Below are positions 34,203-43,124 of a stretch of DNA of 64,000 bases, one piece after another; position 1 is the first letter of the stretch, and each line of letters begins with the position of its first letter. Location: the NCBI GenBank assembly GCA_016713225.1, contig JADJPO010000004.1:248001-312000 (forward strand), given 5' to 3'. Below the pieces are notes generated by a model. The model made no database searches. It saw nothing but the letters and a program-made list of their open reading frames with translations, and was not told where the DNA came from. The position numbers and the translations under genes were made by a program. This stretch comes from Kineosporiaceae bacterium. Its GTDB lineage: Bacteria; Actinomycetota; Actinomycetes; Actinomycetales; Kineosporiaceae.

Positions 34203-35882
34203 TCAGCCGGTCACCACCCGATTACGTCCCGTCCGCTTGGCGGAATACAGCGCGGCGTCCGCACGGTGCAGCACGGACATGAGGTCACCGGCCGGCCCGC
34301 AGGCGACCCCTGCACTCAGGGTCAGACCGAGCCCGTCGGCCAGATGACCCCAGTGATGTTCCTGGGCGCGGCGGCGCACCCGGGTGGCCACCTCGGCGCC
34401 GAATTCGACCGAACTGGTGGGCAGGGCCAGCAGGAACTCCTCCCCACCCCAGCGCGCCACCCGGTCGACCGCGCGCACCGACGAACTCAGGACGTGCGCC
34501 ACCTCGCGCAACGTGGCGTCCCCCACGGCGTGGCCGAACCGGTCGTTGACCATCTTGAAGTGATCGATGTCGACCATGACCAGACACACCGACTCCGCCG
34601 GCGCCATGGCCGCGCAGAACCGTTCCACCCCACGGCGATTGGCCAGGCCGGTGAGCGGATCCTGCTCGGCGGTGCGGATCAGGATCTCCTCGCGCGCCTC
34701 GAGGTCACGGCGGCGGCCCTCGACCCCGGCGCGGCCCCAGATCTGGTCCATGAACCCACCGATCTGGCGTCGGTGACGCAGCCAGACCAGCGTGCTCAGG
34801 CTGCGCATGTCCGACAGCGCCCCGGCGGTGTTCCCGGCGCGTTCCCGGGCAGCCGAGCGCAGCTCGAGGGCATGCAGGTGTTCCACCAGGTCGCGGTCGG
34901 GGTGCAGCCCGTCCAACGCGCCGTCCAACTCGACGAGGGCCTCGTGAGGCTGGTCGAGCATGAGCAGGCAACGCCCTCGGGCGAGCTGCAGCTCGGCCAG
35001 GTCGCGCCGCGTGGGGCGGGCGCGCACCGGCCCTCGCGCAGCTGCCTCGGCGCGCTCCAGCTCACCCCACGCCGTCCGGGGCTGATCGCGCTCACACAGC
35101 ACCTCGGCCACCAGGCGCGGGCCGACCACCAGGGCGACCGGCCCCCGTTCGCCCGAGGCCAGCGCGCGGCCCAACTCATCGGCGGTGTCCAACAGCTGGT
35201 CCCGGCGCGCCGCGTCGTCCGCAGCGAGCTCGCGAGCCCGCACCAGGGCGACCTGGGCCATCAGGCGTGCGGACGCCGTCCAGCGGCGCTGCCCCTGGGT
35301 GGTCTGGTTCAGCGCGATCTCGGCGAACCGCAACGCCCGTTCGTGGTCGAAGAACTGGCAACACAGCAACGCCAGCGTGCCGGCCATCCGCGCCTCGGCC
35401 GCGCGGTCGCCGTCCTGCGTCGACGGAGAGAGCGACTCGAAGGCCACCAGACCGCGCACCGCCAAGTCGAGCGCCTCGGAGACCTCCTCCGAGCGCAGCG
35501 CCGAGATCGCCGCCGTGACGTAGCAGGTGGCGGCGTGCGCACTCTCACCCAGTTGTTCGTAGAGCGCGGCGGCGTCGGCGTCGTCCCGGAAGGCCTGGCG
35601 GGCGCTGGGCCGGCCCCCGCGGGCCAGCTGATCGCGGACGACGGCGCAGGCCTGCAGCAGTCGCGCCCGGTCGAAATCGCCCGCCACGGGCAGCAGCCGC
35701 TCGGCGTCGGCGAGCCAGACGCGCGCGGTGGCCTCGTCGCAGTCGTGCGGCACCGCTCCGAGCAGCGACTCGACCTGCGCCAGGCGGCGTTCCAGCAGGT
35801 CAAGGCGCAATTTGCCACCCTGAACCAGCTGCAGGGGCAGGTGCTCGACAGGTGTCGTCGCGCCGGCCCTCCCCGAGTTCAT
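34203..35882 (-). CDS. Diguanylate cyclase (GGDEF) with helical-repeat N-terminus
   Basis: The 559-residue protein has an N-terminal region of about 370 residues made of alanine- and leucine-rich helices that look TPR-like, and a C-terminal GGDEF domain. The active-site loop is RWGGEEFLLALP (the GGEEF variant). It also shows DPLTGLANRRGVERF and MVDIDHFKMVNDRFGHAVGDATL, so cyclic di-GMP synthesis is likely. No inhibitory-site RxxD lies in the usual place just before the loop. There are no membrane segments, so it is a cytoplasmic sensor. The start is the ATG at 35880-35882. Confidence 0.9.
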   Translation of the reverse strand: MNSGRAGATTPVEHLPLQLVQGGKLRLDLLERRLAQVESLLGAVPHDCDEATARVWLADAERLLPVAGDFDRARLLQACAVVRDQLARGGRPSARQAFRDDADAAALYEQLGESAHAATCYVTAAISALRSEEVSEALDLAVRGLVAFESLSPSTQDGDRAAEARMAGTLALLCCQFFDHERALRFAEIALNQTTQGQRRWTASARLMAQVALVRARELAADDAARRDQLLDTADELGRALASGERGPVALVVGPRLVAEVLCERDQPRTAWGELERAEAAARGPVRARPTRRDLAELQLARGRCLLMLDQPHEALVELDGALDGLHPDRDLVEHLHALELRSAARERAGNTAGALSDMRSLSTLVWLRHRRQIGGFMDQIWGRAGVEGRRRDLEAREEILIRTAEQDPLTGLANRRGVERFCAAMAPAESVCLVMVDIDHFKMVNDRFGHAVGDATLREVAHVLSSSVRAVDRVARWGGEEFLLALPTSSVEFGAEVATRVRRRAQEHHWGHLADGLGLTLSAGVACGPAGDLMSVLHRADAALYSAKRTGRNRVVTG

Positions 35883-35974
35883 GTACTCAGAGTGCCATGT
35901 CCATCGCAATCTGTACTCAGTTCACGGGTGCCAATTTTATCGGAGTGTCACGGATCAACTTCACAAAGTAACCA

Positions 35975-37360
35975 TCACGGGGCGAAAACCTTGCCCGGGT
36001 TGAGGATGCCTGCCGGGTCCAACGCCCGCTTGAGATCCCGGTGCACCTGCAGCCCGACCGGCCCGATCTCGCGGGCCAGCCAGTCGCGCTTGAGGACGCC
36101 GATGCCGTGTTCGCCGGTGATCGTGCCCCCGAGTTCGAGCCCGAGTGCCATCACCTCGTCGAAGGAGGCCTGGGCGTGGGCAGTCTGCTCGGGATCGGTG
36201 GCGTCGAACACCACGGTCGGGTGCATGTTGCCGTCACCGGCGTGGCCGACGACCCCGATCACCAGGCCTCGCTCGGCGGCGATCCGTCCCACGCCGTCGA
36301 TCAGGTCGCCGAGCCGGCTCCGCGGGACGCACACGTCGTCGATCAAGGTGGTGCCCAACTGCTCCAAGGCCAGCAGCACGCACCGACGGGCCGCCAGCAA
36401 CAGGTCGGCCTCGGCGGGGTCGCTCGCCTCGAGCACCTCGCCGCCGCACCGGACGGCGAGCTCGCCGATGGCGGCCACCTCGGCCGCGCCGACCTCGCCC
36501 CCGGAGTCGGACTGCCACAGCAGCATGGCGGCGGCGTCGTCCGGCAGATCGGCACGCAGGTAGGCGCTGGAGGCCCGCAGCGAGGTCGAGTCCATGATCT
36601 CGAGCAGGCTCGGCTGGTGCCCGCCCGCCACCACGGCGGCCACGGTGTCGGCGGCGGCCCGGGCCGAGTCGAACAGTGCGGCCGCGGTCGCGGGACGGCG
36701 GGCCACCGGTCGCAGCGACAACGTCGCCTCGGTGATCACCCCCAGTGTGCCCTCGCTGCCGACGAACAACTTGGTGAGGTCGTAGCCGGCCACGCCCTTG
36801 ACCGTGCGCCGTCCGGTGCGCAGCACCTCGCCGGAGGCGAGCACGACCTCGAGTCCCAGCACGTAGTCGGCGGTCACGCCGTACTTCACGCAGCACAGCC
36901 CGCCCGAGTTGGTGCCCAGGTTGCCGCCGATGGAGCAGAACTCCCAGCTCGACGGGTCCGGCGGGTAGAACAGCCCGGACGCCTCGACGTGGCGGCTCAG
37001 GTCGGCGTTGAAGATGCCCGGCTGGGTGACCACGAACCGGTTGGCGACGTCCAGCTCGAGCACCTCGGTCATCTTCTCGGTGCTCACCACCAGGCAGCCC
37101 TCGATGGCGTTCGCGGCCCCCGACAGTCCGCTACGGGCACCCTGCGGCACCACCGGGACCCCGAACCGGCTCGCCACCCGCAGTGCGTGCTGCACGTGGG
37201 CGGTCTCGCGGGCCAACACCACGGCCAACGGCATGCCGGCCGGGCAGAACATCGCCCGATCGTTGCGGTAGCTCTGCAGCAGGTCGTGATCGGTCAGGAC
37301 GACGTGCGCGGGCAAGTGCTCGGCGAGCGCGGCCAGCACGTCAGCGTGATGGGTACCCAT
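35975..37360 (-). CDS. FAD-linked glycolate/D-lactate-type oxidase (GlcD family)
   Basis: The 461-residue flavoprotein has a PCMH-type FAD-binding domain, VPVVPQGARSGLSGAANAIEG and then DPSSWEFCSIGGNLGTNSGGLCCVKYG, and a C-terminal FAD-oxidase domain with GHAGDGNMHPTVVFD and ITGEHGIGVLKRDWL. Its closest relatives are glycolate oxidase subunit GlcD and D-lactate or D-2-hydroxyglutarate dehydrogenases. The substrate is a 2-hydroxy acid of unknown identity. No GlcE/GlcF partner genes are adjacent. It lies on the minus strand, convergent with nothing obvious, and the start is the ATG at 37358-37360. Confidence 0.9.
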   Translation of the reverse strand: MGTHHADVLAALAEHLPAHVVLTDHDLLQSYRNDRAMFCPAGMPLAVVLARETAHVQHALRVASRFGVPVVPQGARSGLSGAANAIEGCLVVSTEKMTEVLELDVANRFVVTQPGIFNADLSRHVEASGLFYPPDPSSWEFCSIGGNLGTNSGGLCCVKYGVTADYVLGLEVVLASGEVLRTGRRTVKGVAGYDLTKLFVGSEGTLGVITEATLSLRPVARRPATAAALFDSARAAADTVAAVVAGGHQPSLLEIMDSTSLRASSAYLRADLPDDAAAMLLWQSDSGGEVGAAEVAAIGELAVRCGGEVLEASDPAEADLLLAARRCVLLALEQLGTTLIDDVCVPRSRLGDLIDGVGRIAAERGLVIGVVGHAGDGNMHPTVVFDATDPEQTAHAQASFDEVMALGLELGGTITGEHGIGVLKRDWLAREIGPVGLQVHRDLKRALDPAGILNPGKVFAP

Positions 37361-37451
37361 CGACCCAGGGTAGTGAGCTGCTCAAGATGCGGGCCTGGTT
37401 GGCCGAAGGGCTCTACGACGAGTCAGCGCGCGCCCTGAAGGAGTGCGGTCG

Positions 37452-38141
37452 ATGGTCGCTGCAACCGCAATGTCGGCCACGGTGTCGGCACCACCCATGC
37501 GTCGGCGCGGGCTGGCCCGGTGGCGCCTGCCCGAGCTGCTGGCCTGTACCGGCATCGCGTTGGCCGGGGCCTGGCCGGGGACGCCGCTGTCCTCGACCCA
37601 CCTGATCATGGTGACCGCCTGCCTCGTGCCGCTCGGGGTGCGCACCCTGTTGCGCCTCGAGGAGGCCCTGATCATCCCGGCGCCCGCCGCGTTCTACACC
37701 GACCTGGGCCGCACCGACTACCGCACCGTGTTCGACCACACCCGCACCGCGCTGGCCGTGCTGGACGTCGACGCCTCGGGTGAGGCGCGCATCCACCGGG
37801 CCAACCCGGCCTTCACCGACATCCTCGGGCCGGTGATCACCCCGGTCGACGGCGAACCGGCCCGTCTGGATCCGCAGCGGGTGTTCGCTGCGGCCGACGC
37901 GGTTCGGCTCGCCCAGGCGTTGGCGGCCCTGCACGCGGCCGAGCTGACCACCTGGGACGGCGAGCTCAGCGACGATCAGGGCGAGGCAGTGCGCGTCGGC
38001 CTGGTCCGCCTGCCCGGCGCCGACGCCGCCACAGCGCGTGCCGTCGTCCGACTCGGCGTCAGCCTGGTCCCCCTGGCCACCCGGCCATCCCCCCAAACCC
38101 CCGACGCAGCCGACCCCACCCCCCTCCCCCAAGCCAGCTGA
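37452..38141 (+). CDS. Hypothetical protein with PAS-like segment
   Basis: The 229-residue frame starts at an ATG preceded by GAAGGAG. Hydrophobic segments occupy about 25-75. A stretch from about 100 to 185 (VFDHTRTALAVLDVDASGEARIHRANPAFTDILG) has the look of a PAS sensor domain. No catalytic output domain follows; the protein ends in a Pro-rich tail. It may be a truncated or stand-alone membrane sensor. It is divergent from the GlcD-family gene across a 90-bp gap. Confidence 0.5.
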   Translation: MVAATAMSATVSAPPMRRRGLARWRLPELLACTGIALAGAWPGTPLSSTHLIMVTACLVPLGVRTLLRLEEALIIPAPAAFYTDLGRTDYRTVFDHTRTALAVLDVDASGEARIHRANPAFTDILGPVITPVDGEPARLDPQRVFAAADAVRLAQALAALHAAELTTWDGELSDDQGEAVRVGLVRLPGADAATARAVVRLGVSLVPLATRPSPQTPDAADPTPLPQAS

Positions 38142-38170
38142 CCCTCCCCCCTGATCGCCACGCCCCCTCC

Positions 38171-38274
38171 CCTGATGAGCGCGATGTCACGTCACGCTCG
38201 TCCAGCGAGCGCGATGTCACGTTGCGCTCGTCGGGGATGAGCGTGATGTGTCTCGCTGACCGATCACCGATCAC
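38171..38274. repeat. ~100-bp repeat, left copy
   Basis: This stretch is about 90% identical to 41081-41176 over some 96 bases and points the same way. It contains internal copies of GAGCGCGATGTCAC and related inverted motifs (GACGAGCG / CGCTCGTC), so it can fold into several hairpins. It lies in non-coding sequence just after the PAS-like gene. The remaining bases up to the IS21 element show no gene. Confidence 0.8.
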
Positions 38275-38503
38275 GCTGTGCTGCTGTCGACGGCGTGGTG
38301 AATCCGACCGGAGCACTGCGAGCCACTCGTCTGGCGTTGAGTCACTGTTCTGGGGTTGCGGTCACTGGGCGCCTGGCACATCACGGCAACAGTGAGCTGC
38401 TGGGTGGACAGTGCTCGAATCCGGTGGCCAGTGGATGTCTGTCAATGGCCAGGTTGTGGTCCCCGTTGGTGGCCAGTTGGAAGTCCCCACTCCTCGGGGT
38501 TGA

Positions 38504-39278
38504 TCAGCGTGTGTTCTTGGTGGCACCTCCCCGGGCTCGGGCTTGTTTCATCCGGTAGGAGTCGCCGTCGGTGACCACGGTGTGGCAGTGGTGCAGGAGC
38601 CGGTCGAGGAGGCTGACGGCGGTGGTGTGTTCGGGCAGGAACCGGCCCCAGGACTCGAACGGCCAGTGCGAGCCGATGCCCAGGAGCGACGTTCGTAGGC
38701 GGCGGCGACGAACCGGAACAGCAGTTGGGCGCCGGTGTCGTCCAGGGGCGCGAACCCGAGTTCGTCGACCAGGACGACGTCGTTGCGCAGCAGGTTCTCG
38801 ATCACTCTGCCGACGGAGTTGTCGGCCAGGGCGCGGTAGAGGGTTTCGACGAGGTCGGCGGCGGTGTAGTAGCGGACGCGGTGTCCGGCCTCGACGGCGG
38901 CGACCCCCGAGAGCGACCAGGCAATGCGATTTGCCGGTGCCGCCGGCCCGATGAAACAGGTGTTCTCCTTGCCGCGGATCCACTCCAGGGATGCGAGGTA
39001 GTCGAACGTTGCCTTCGGGATGGAGGATGCGGCGACGTCGAACTCCTCCAGCGTCTTGACCACCGGAACGCCGCCGACCGCATCCGGTTGCGGGCATTGG
39101 ACTCATCGCGGGCGGTGATCTCGGCCTCGACCAGGGTGCGCAGGAACTCCTCCGGGCTCCAGCGTTGGGTCTTGGCGGTGATGAGCAGCTCGGGGGCGAG
39201 ACGACGCATCGCGGCCATCTTCAGCCGTTTCAGGCCCTCGTTGAGGTCGGCGGCCAGCGGCGGCGCTGCGGTGGTCAC
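38504..39278 (-). pseudogene. istB: IS21 helper ATPase IstB, frameshifted
   Basis: The DnaA-like AAA+ ATPase that assists IstA is readable only across several frames. The N-terminal part MTTAAPPLAADLNEGLKRLK is followed by a break near 39070. VKTLEEFDVAASSIPKATFDYL then leads to a Walker A region that is out of frame locally but reads GGTGKSHCLVAL in another frame. Walker B is VVLVDELGFAPL, and a last break near 38690 precedes LGIGSHWPFESWGRFLPEH. Each break is repaired by one G or C, several of them in homopolymer runs. The start overlaps the istA stop by four bases. Confidence 0.82.
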
Positions 39279-40757
39279 GACAACTCACCACCGATCGCGT
39301 AGTCGGCCAGGGACCGGGTCGGCACCGAGGGCAGGGTCATGACCAAGGCTTCGCCCGCCGGGCGCGGTGTGGGTGCGGCACCGGCGGCGGCGAGGATGGA
39401 GCGGACGTCGTCGGCGCGCCACCGCCCGAACTCGACCGCCCGGGCCAGCGCCGCGAGCAACGCCTCGTGGCCGTGGGCATCGTGCAGGACCAGGATCTGT
39501 TCCAGCTCGCCGGGCAGCCGGCTCACCCCGGCCGCGGCCGCACCGACCAGGAACGCCTCAGCGACCTCACCCAGGGCCAGGAACCGTTTCTCCACAACGG
39601 TTTTCGGTCGCGGCGCGCGACGTGGCTTGTCCGGGCGGGTCGAGCCGTAGTGCTCATCAAGGATGCTGGTCTCACCCGGGGCGACCAGGGTGTGTTCGGC
39701 GACGACCTCACCGGTGAACGCCTCCAGCACCTGCACCCGCGCGTCCAGCACGGTGAGCAGCACGCTGGTGCCGATGAGCCGGTTCGGGACCGAGTAGCGG
39801 GCCGACCCGAACCGGACACAGGACAGCTTGTCGACCTTGCGGCTGATCGGCGCAGCGCCGACCTCGAGCCGCAGCGACGGCAACGGCCCGAGTAGGTCCC
39901 GTTCGGCCTCGAGCCGCTCGGCGGGGACGGCGCAGATCTCCGAATGGACCACCGTGTTGACCTCGGCGCACCAGTGGCCGGCGGCCCGGTTCGCGCCGCC
40001 CAGATCACTCACCGACGGTTCGGCCGGCACCATCAGGTCCCGCTTGGCATACCCGACCAGCGCCTCCACGATCCCTTTCGACTCCGGATCCGCGGCCTGG
40101 CAGAAGTCCGGCCGGAACCCGTAGTGGGTGGCGAACCGGACATAGTCCGCGGTCGGAACCACCACATCGGCGACCACCCCAGCCTTCAGGCAGCCCATCC
40201 GGTCGGCCAACACGGTCTTCGGGACCCCACCGAGGACCTCGAAGCACTCTGCGAGCAGCCCGAGTGTGGTGGACGCCTTCTCGTCGGCGGCGAACCGGAA
40301 GAACCGGATCCGCACCAGGCCAACACCGCGCAGAACACGTGCACCCCCGCCTGGACACCCCAATCGATCACCAGCGTGTCCCCGGGCGTCCACACCGCCG
40401 GACGACGGCCCCGATGATGACCCCGCCGCCAGGCCGCCTTCTGCGCCGCGACCAGCCGCCGGAAGTTGCGGGCCGACCCCCCATAGCCCGCTGCGCGGGC
40501 AGCCGGTAACAGCCGCTTCGCGCTGATCTTCCCGTGCGTCGCGCGGACCTTGTCCGCGACCAGCGAGCTGACCTCGTCGTAGTTGTGGCCCCGGCCCTGG
40601 CGTTCCGATCCGCCATCACCGGCGTTGTGTCGTTCGACGACCCGCCGCACCGTCTTGTGCGTCGTCCGCAGATCACTGCGGCCGCTCGATAACTGCCCAC
40701 CTCACGGTAGGCAGCCAAGATGTCCATCCGTTCCCTCGCGTTCTTCAATACAGGCAC
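39275..40757 (-). pseudogene. istA: IS21 transposase IstA, frameshifted
   Basis: Three frames together give a normal IstA. The first part is an N-terminal HTH region (MDILAAYREVGSYRAAAVIC). The middle segment has HNYDEVSSLVADKVRATHGK and the catalytic-domain entry DTLVIDWGVQAG. The long C-terminal part has RFAADEKASTTLGLLAECFEVLGGVPKTVLADRMG and DPESKGIVEALVGYAKRD. Breaks lie near 40665 (TGCGG-ACG, one G short) and near 40320 (one base short). The C-terminal 370 residues are intact. The start is probably the GTG at 40757. Confidence 0.82.
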
Positions 40758-41080
40758 CCCTGCGCGGTCGATCCGATGTCTGGTTGGCACCGACACCGTC
40801 ACCGCGCAGGGCCACTCACCCCGGACAGGACACGCGAGGAGTGGGGACTTCTAACCGGCCACCAGCGGGGACCACCACCTGGCCACCAGTGGGGACTTTC
40901 TCATGGCCACGGACAATGTCCGCTCCCGGTCAGCTCTCTGCGCGCTGCGTCTCACAGCCGAAGGCATATCGGCAGCGGCTCGAGCACGACGCCTGGGCGA
41001 ACACCCACGCAGGGCGGGCGACACGTCACGCGATTCACGCACAGCGATCTTCACCCAGCCCCGCCCCGCCCCGGCCCATC

Positions 41081-41176
41081 CCTGACGAGCGCAATGTGAC
41101 ATCACGCTCGTCCAGCGAGCGCGATGTCACAGTGCGCTCGTCGGGGATGAGCGTGATATGCCTCCTGACCGATCAC
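41081..41176. repeat. ~100-bp repeat, right copy
   Basis: This is the second copy of the repeat seen at 38171-38274, in the same orientation, differing at roughly nine positions. It overlaps the last codons and stop of the membrane protein gene ending at 41173. The 165 bases between the IS21 element and this copy show no gene. Confidence 0.8.
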
Positions 41177-41784
41177 GGTGACGCTCCGAGACGTGATGGA
41201 GAGCCGGTCCAACTCCCCCAGGCGTCGATCCGTTGGGCGTCGAACGTCTCGGTGTATCCCGCACACTCGGGCACGGTGATCACTCGGTCGGGAATGCTGC
41301 CGCCGGTGAGGTGCAGATGCTGCCCGGTCCGGGCGATGACCGTCCCGTCACTGCTCAGGACGTCGATGCGTCCGTCCTCGGCGAGGCGTCCCGTGGTGCC
41401 TCTGGGCCAGATGACGAGCAGATCGCCCACGAGGAGGCAGGTGCCGCGTTGGGTCAACGACCCGGACAGCTCCGCGAGCATCGCGGAGCTGGTGCCGTCT
41501 GGGGCGGGCCAGTTGGACGTCGGCAGCGCCACCGAGGTGGCAGCAGCTGACGCAGGAATCACGGTGCGGGTCGGATGGTCCATGAGCCGCGGCGCAAGGG
41601 CGACGGCGACAGCCACGCCGAGGGCGGCCGCCGCTCCTCCCAGCGCGAAGGTTCGCTTCCTGGCCCGCCGCGACCGGCCGCCCTGGATGGCCCGTTCGAT
41701 GTCCAGTGCAGCGGGCGGGGCGGGCGCGCCGAGAGCTCGGGCGAGGATGGTCCGAGCGAAGTTGTCGTCGGTGTGCTGGTTCAC
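41173..41784 (-). CDS. Single-pass membrane protein coupled to sigma factor (possible anti-sigma role)
   Basis: The 203-residue protein has a cytoplasmic N-terminus of about 45 residues with basic RRARKR, a membrane helix (TFALGGAAAALGVAVAVAL) and an extracytoplasmic domain of about 130 residues (TCLLVGDLLVIWPRG, TVPECAGYTETFDAQRI). No zinc-binding anti-sigma motif is visible. Its GTG start overlaps the sigma factor stop codon (GTGA at 41781-41784), the arrangement normal for sigma/anti-sigma or sigma/effector pairs. The role as regulator of the sigma factor is inferred from this coupling. Confidence 0.65.
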   Translation of the reverse strand: MNQHTDDNFARTILARALGAPAPPAALDIERAIQGGRSRRARKRTFALGGAAAALGVAVAVALAPRLMDHPTRTVIPASAAATSVALPTSNWPAPDGTSSAMLAELSGSLTQRGTCLLVGDLLVIWPRGTTGRLAEDGRIDVLSSDGTVIARTGQHLHLTGGSIPDRVITVPECAGYTETFDAQRIDAWGSWTGSPSRLGASP

Positions 41785-42335
41785 TGCTCACGCATCCTTC
41801 CAGCGGCTGCGTCATGGTCGGCCCACGGCTCCGCTGCGAGGGTCGTTCTCAGCGTGGCGAGGCCGCGTGAGATCTGGCTCTTCGCGGTGCCGACGGAGCA
41901 GCCCATCGCCGCGGCGACCTGCTCGAGGCTGAGGTCCTCCCAGTAGCGCAAGGCGATCGCCGTCCGCTGGCGGGGCCCGAGCGCTCGAAGCGCGGCGACG
42001 ATCGCGTCGTCCGGACCCTGGTGTCGGTCCCCGTGCCCGGCGTCGACCGGAACGTCGGCCACCGACTTCTCCCGGCGGAACCAGGGGGATCGAGTTCGGT
42101 CCACATACAGGTTGATCAGAACTCTTCGGGCGTAGGGCTCGGGTCGTCCGCGGGTGGTGATGGCGGCCCAGCGGGCATAGAGCCTGATCAGCGTCTCCTG
42201 CACCAGGTCATCGGCGATGTACCAGTCACTCGACACCAGGAACGCCAGCGCCCGCAGTGCGCCCTGGTGTGCCCGTGCCCAGTCGCGAAATTCCTGCTGC
42301 AGAACGGCCTCACGGTCCGCGCTCGTGGTCACCAC
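41781..42335 (-). CDS. ECF RNA polymerase sigma factor, SigE-like family
   Basis: The 184-residue protein has sigma region 2 (FLVSSDWYIADDLVQETLIRLYARW) and region 4 (ALGPRQRTAIALRYWEDLSLEQVAAAMGCSVGTAKSQISRGLATLR), the usual two-domain ECF layout. It resembles the actinobacterial SigE (TIGR02983-type) group. The start is one of two consecutive GTG codons behind GGGAGG. It is expected to direct RNA polymerase to a small stress or envelope regulon, controlled through the coupled membrane protein downstream. Confidence 0.9.
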   Translation of the reverse strand: MVTTSADREAVLQQEFRDWARAHQGALRALAFLVSSDWYIADDLVQETLIRLYARWAAITTRGRPEPYARRVLINLYVDRTRSPWFRREKSVADVPVDAGHGDRHQGPDDAIVAALRALGPRQRTAIALRYWEDLSLEQVAAAMGCSVGTAKSQISRGLATLRTTLAAEPWADHDAAAGRMREQ

Positions 42336-42472
42336 ACCTCCCTGACCGTCACCACGTTTCCGGTGCTCGCCAAGGTTGCATGCCCCAGCAGGAATCTCGG
42401 GGACGGCCCGCCCCGGCTGACGCGCGGCACAACGAGATCGCTGGTCCGACCAAGGAACTTGGCCTCGCGGAC

Positions 42473-42886
42473 TCAGGTCGGAGGAGTCCGCCAGATGGCC
42501 AAATCACCACCTGGAACGGATACGACCCGAAGCCCGTCCGGACCGACCAGCTCCCAGGGCTCCAGATCCTCGGCCGTGGGCACACGCACCCAACTGCCGT
42601 CGGCAAAGTCCAACTCCAGGTGCCCGTCCTTGAACGCGAGGCCCCGCCGGGCTACCTGCCGACAGACCGCCAGCGCCGGAGCCAGCCGCACCGGATCACC
42701 CTCCAGAACGATCAGGTGCTCAACACCCTCAGCCGTTCGATACACGAACAACTGCTCGATCCGCAGAGTCACGTCATTTCCGAAACGGAACGTCAGCGCA
42801 TAGTCGACGCAGCAGGTAACCACAGGCTGATCTGCGACCGGCAGCACCCACCGATCCGACGACTCGCTGACATCAGGCCCGCTCAC
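42473..42886 (-). CDS. Immunity-type protein, DUF6188-like
   Basis: The 137-residue acidic protein shows DYALTFRFGNDVTLRIEQLF, AVCRQVARRGLAFKDGHLELDFADGSWVRVP and an ending with PGGDLAIW. This pattern fits the DUF6188 family, small proteins frequently next to polymorphic-toxin tips. The start is a GTG at 42884-42886 that overlaps the stop codon of the upstream toxin-tip remnant (GTGA), the typical toxin/immunity coupling. I infer it neutralises that tip. It is intact although its toxin is not. Confidence 0.65.
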   Translation of the reverse strand: MSGPDVSESSDRWVLPVADQPVVTCCVDYALTFRFGNDVTLRIEQLFVYRTAEGVEHLIVLEGDPVRLAPALAVCRQVARRGLAFKDGHLELDFADGSWVRVPTAEDLEPWELVGPDGLRVVSVPGGDLAIWRTPPT

Positions 42887-43109
42887 CGACCCGGCCACCC
42901 TGGCCACGGACCCACGTAGTCCTCAGGGATGTGCGTAGTCGCAGGCGGCCCTGGCTTCCCGAAGACATCCACAGGTTGGCCATGCGAGTTGCAGACGCGC
43001 GCGCATAACCGTTCGGGTACTTCGGAGTCGGTTCCATGATGCGGATCATGTCTGCCTTCCCCGTCGCGCCGGGCCACTGGTGTCCGGGGAAACCCGGGTC
43101 AAGCTCCAC
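42883..43109 (-). pseudogene. Displaced polymorphic-toxin tip, frameshifted
   Basis: Two frames together read PGFPGHQWPGATGKADMIRI, then KYPNGYAR, then VCNSHGQPVDVFGKPGPPA and THIPEDYVGPWPGWPGR. The (P)NGYxRVxNxxGQPVDxxGKPGP...THIP ending is a pattern I know from C-terminal tips of RHS/polymorphic toxins. Only about 75 residues exist, with no RHS core or HINT domain in front, and the fragment starts right after the barstar-like gene. The frame break lies in the GCGCGCGCG run near 42998, where removing one GC unit restores it. The activity is unknown. Confidence 0.6.
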
Positions 43110-43124
43110 CCGAGCGAGACCTCG

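Larger units (their letters stand above)
38440..40915. mobile_element. IS21-family insertion sequence
   Basis: The 2476-bp element carries istA- and istB-like genes on the minus strand. Related terminal sequences TGTCAATGGCCA (left end) and TGTCCGTGGCCA (right end, reverse strand) start with TGT, as expected for IS21. A longer inverted repeat of about 41 bases lies inside (38456-38496 with 40835-40875). The flanks carry a 5-bp target duplication ATGTC (38435-38439 and 40916-40920), so the insertion is well defined. Both genes need frame corrections, so as sequenced the element is inactive. Confidence 0.88.
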
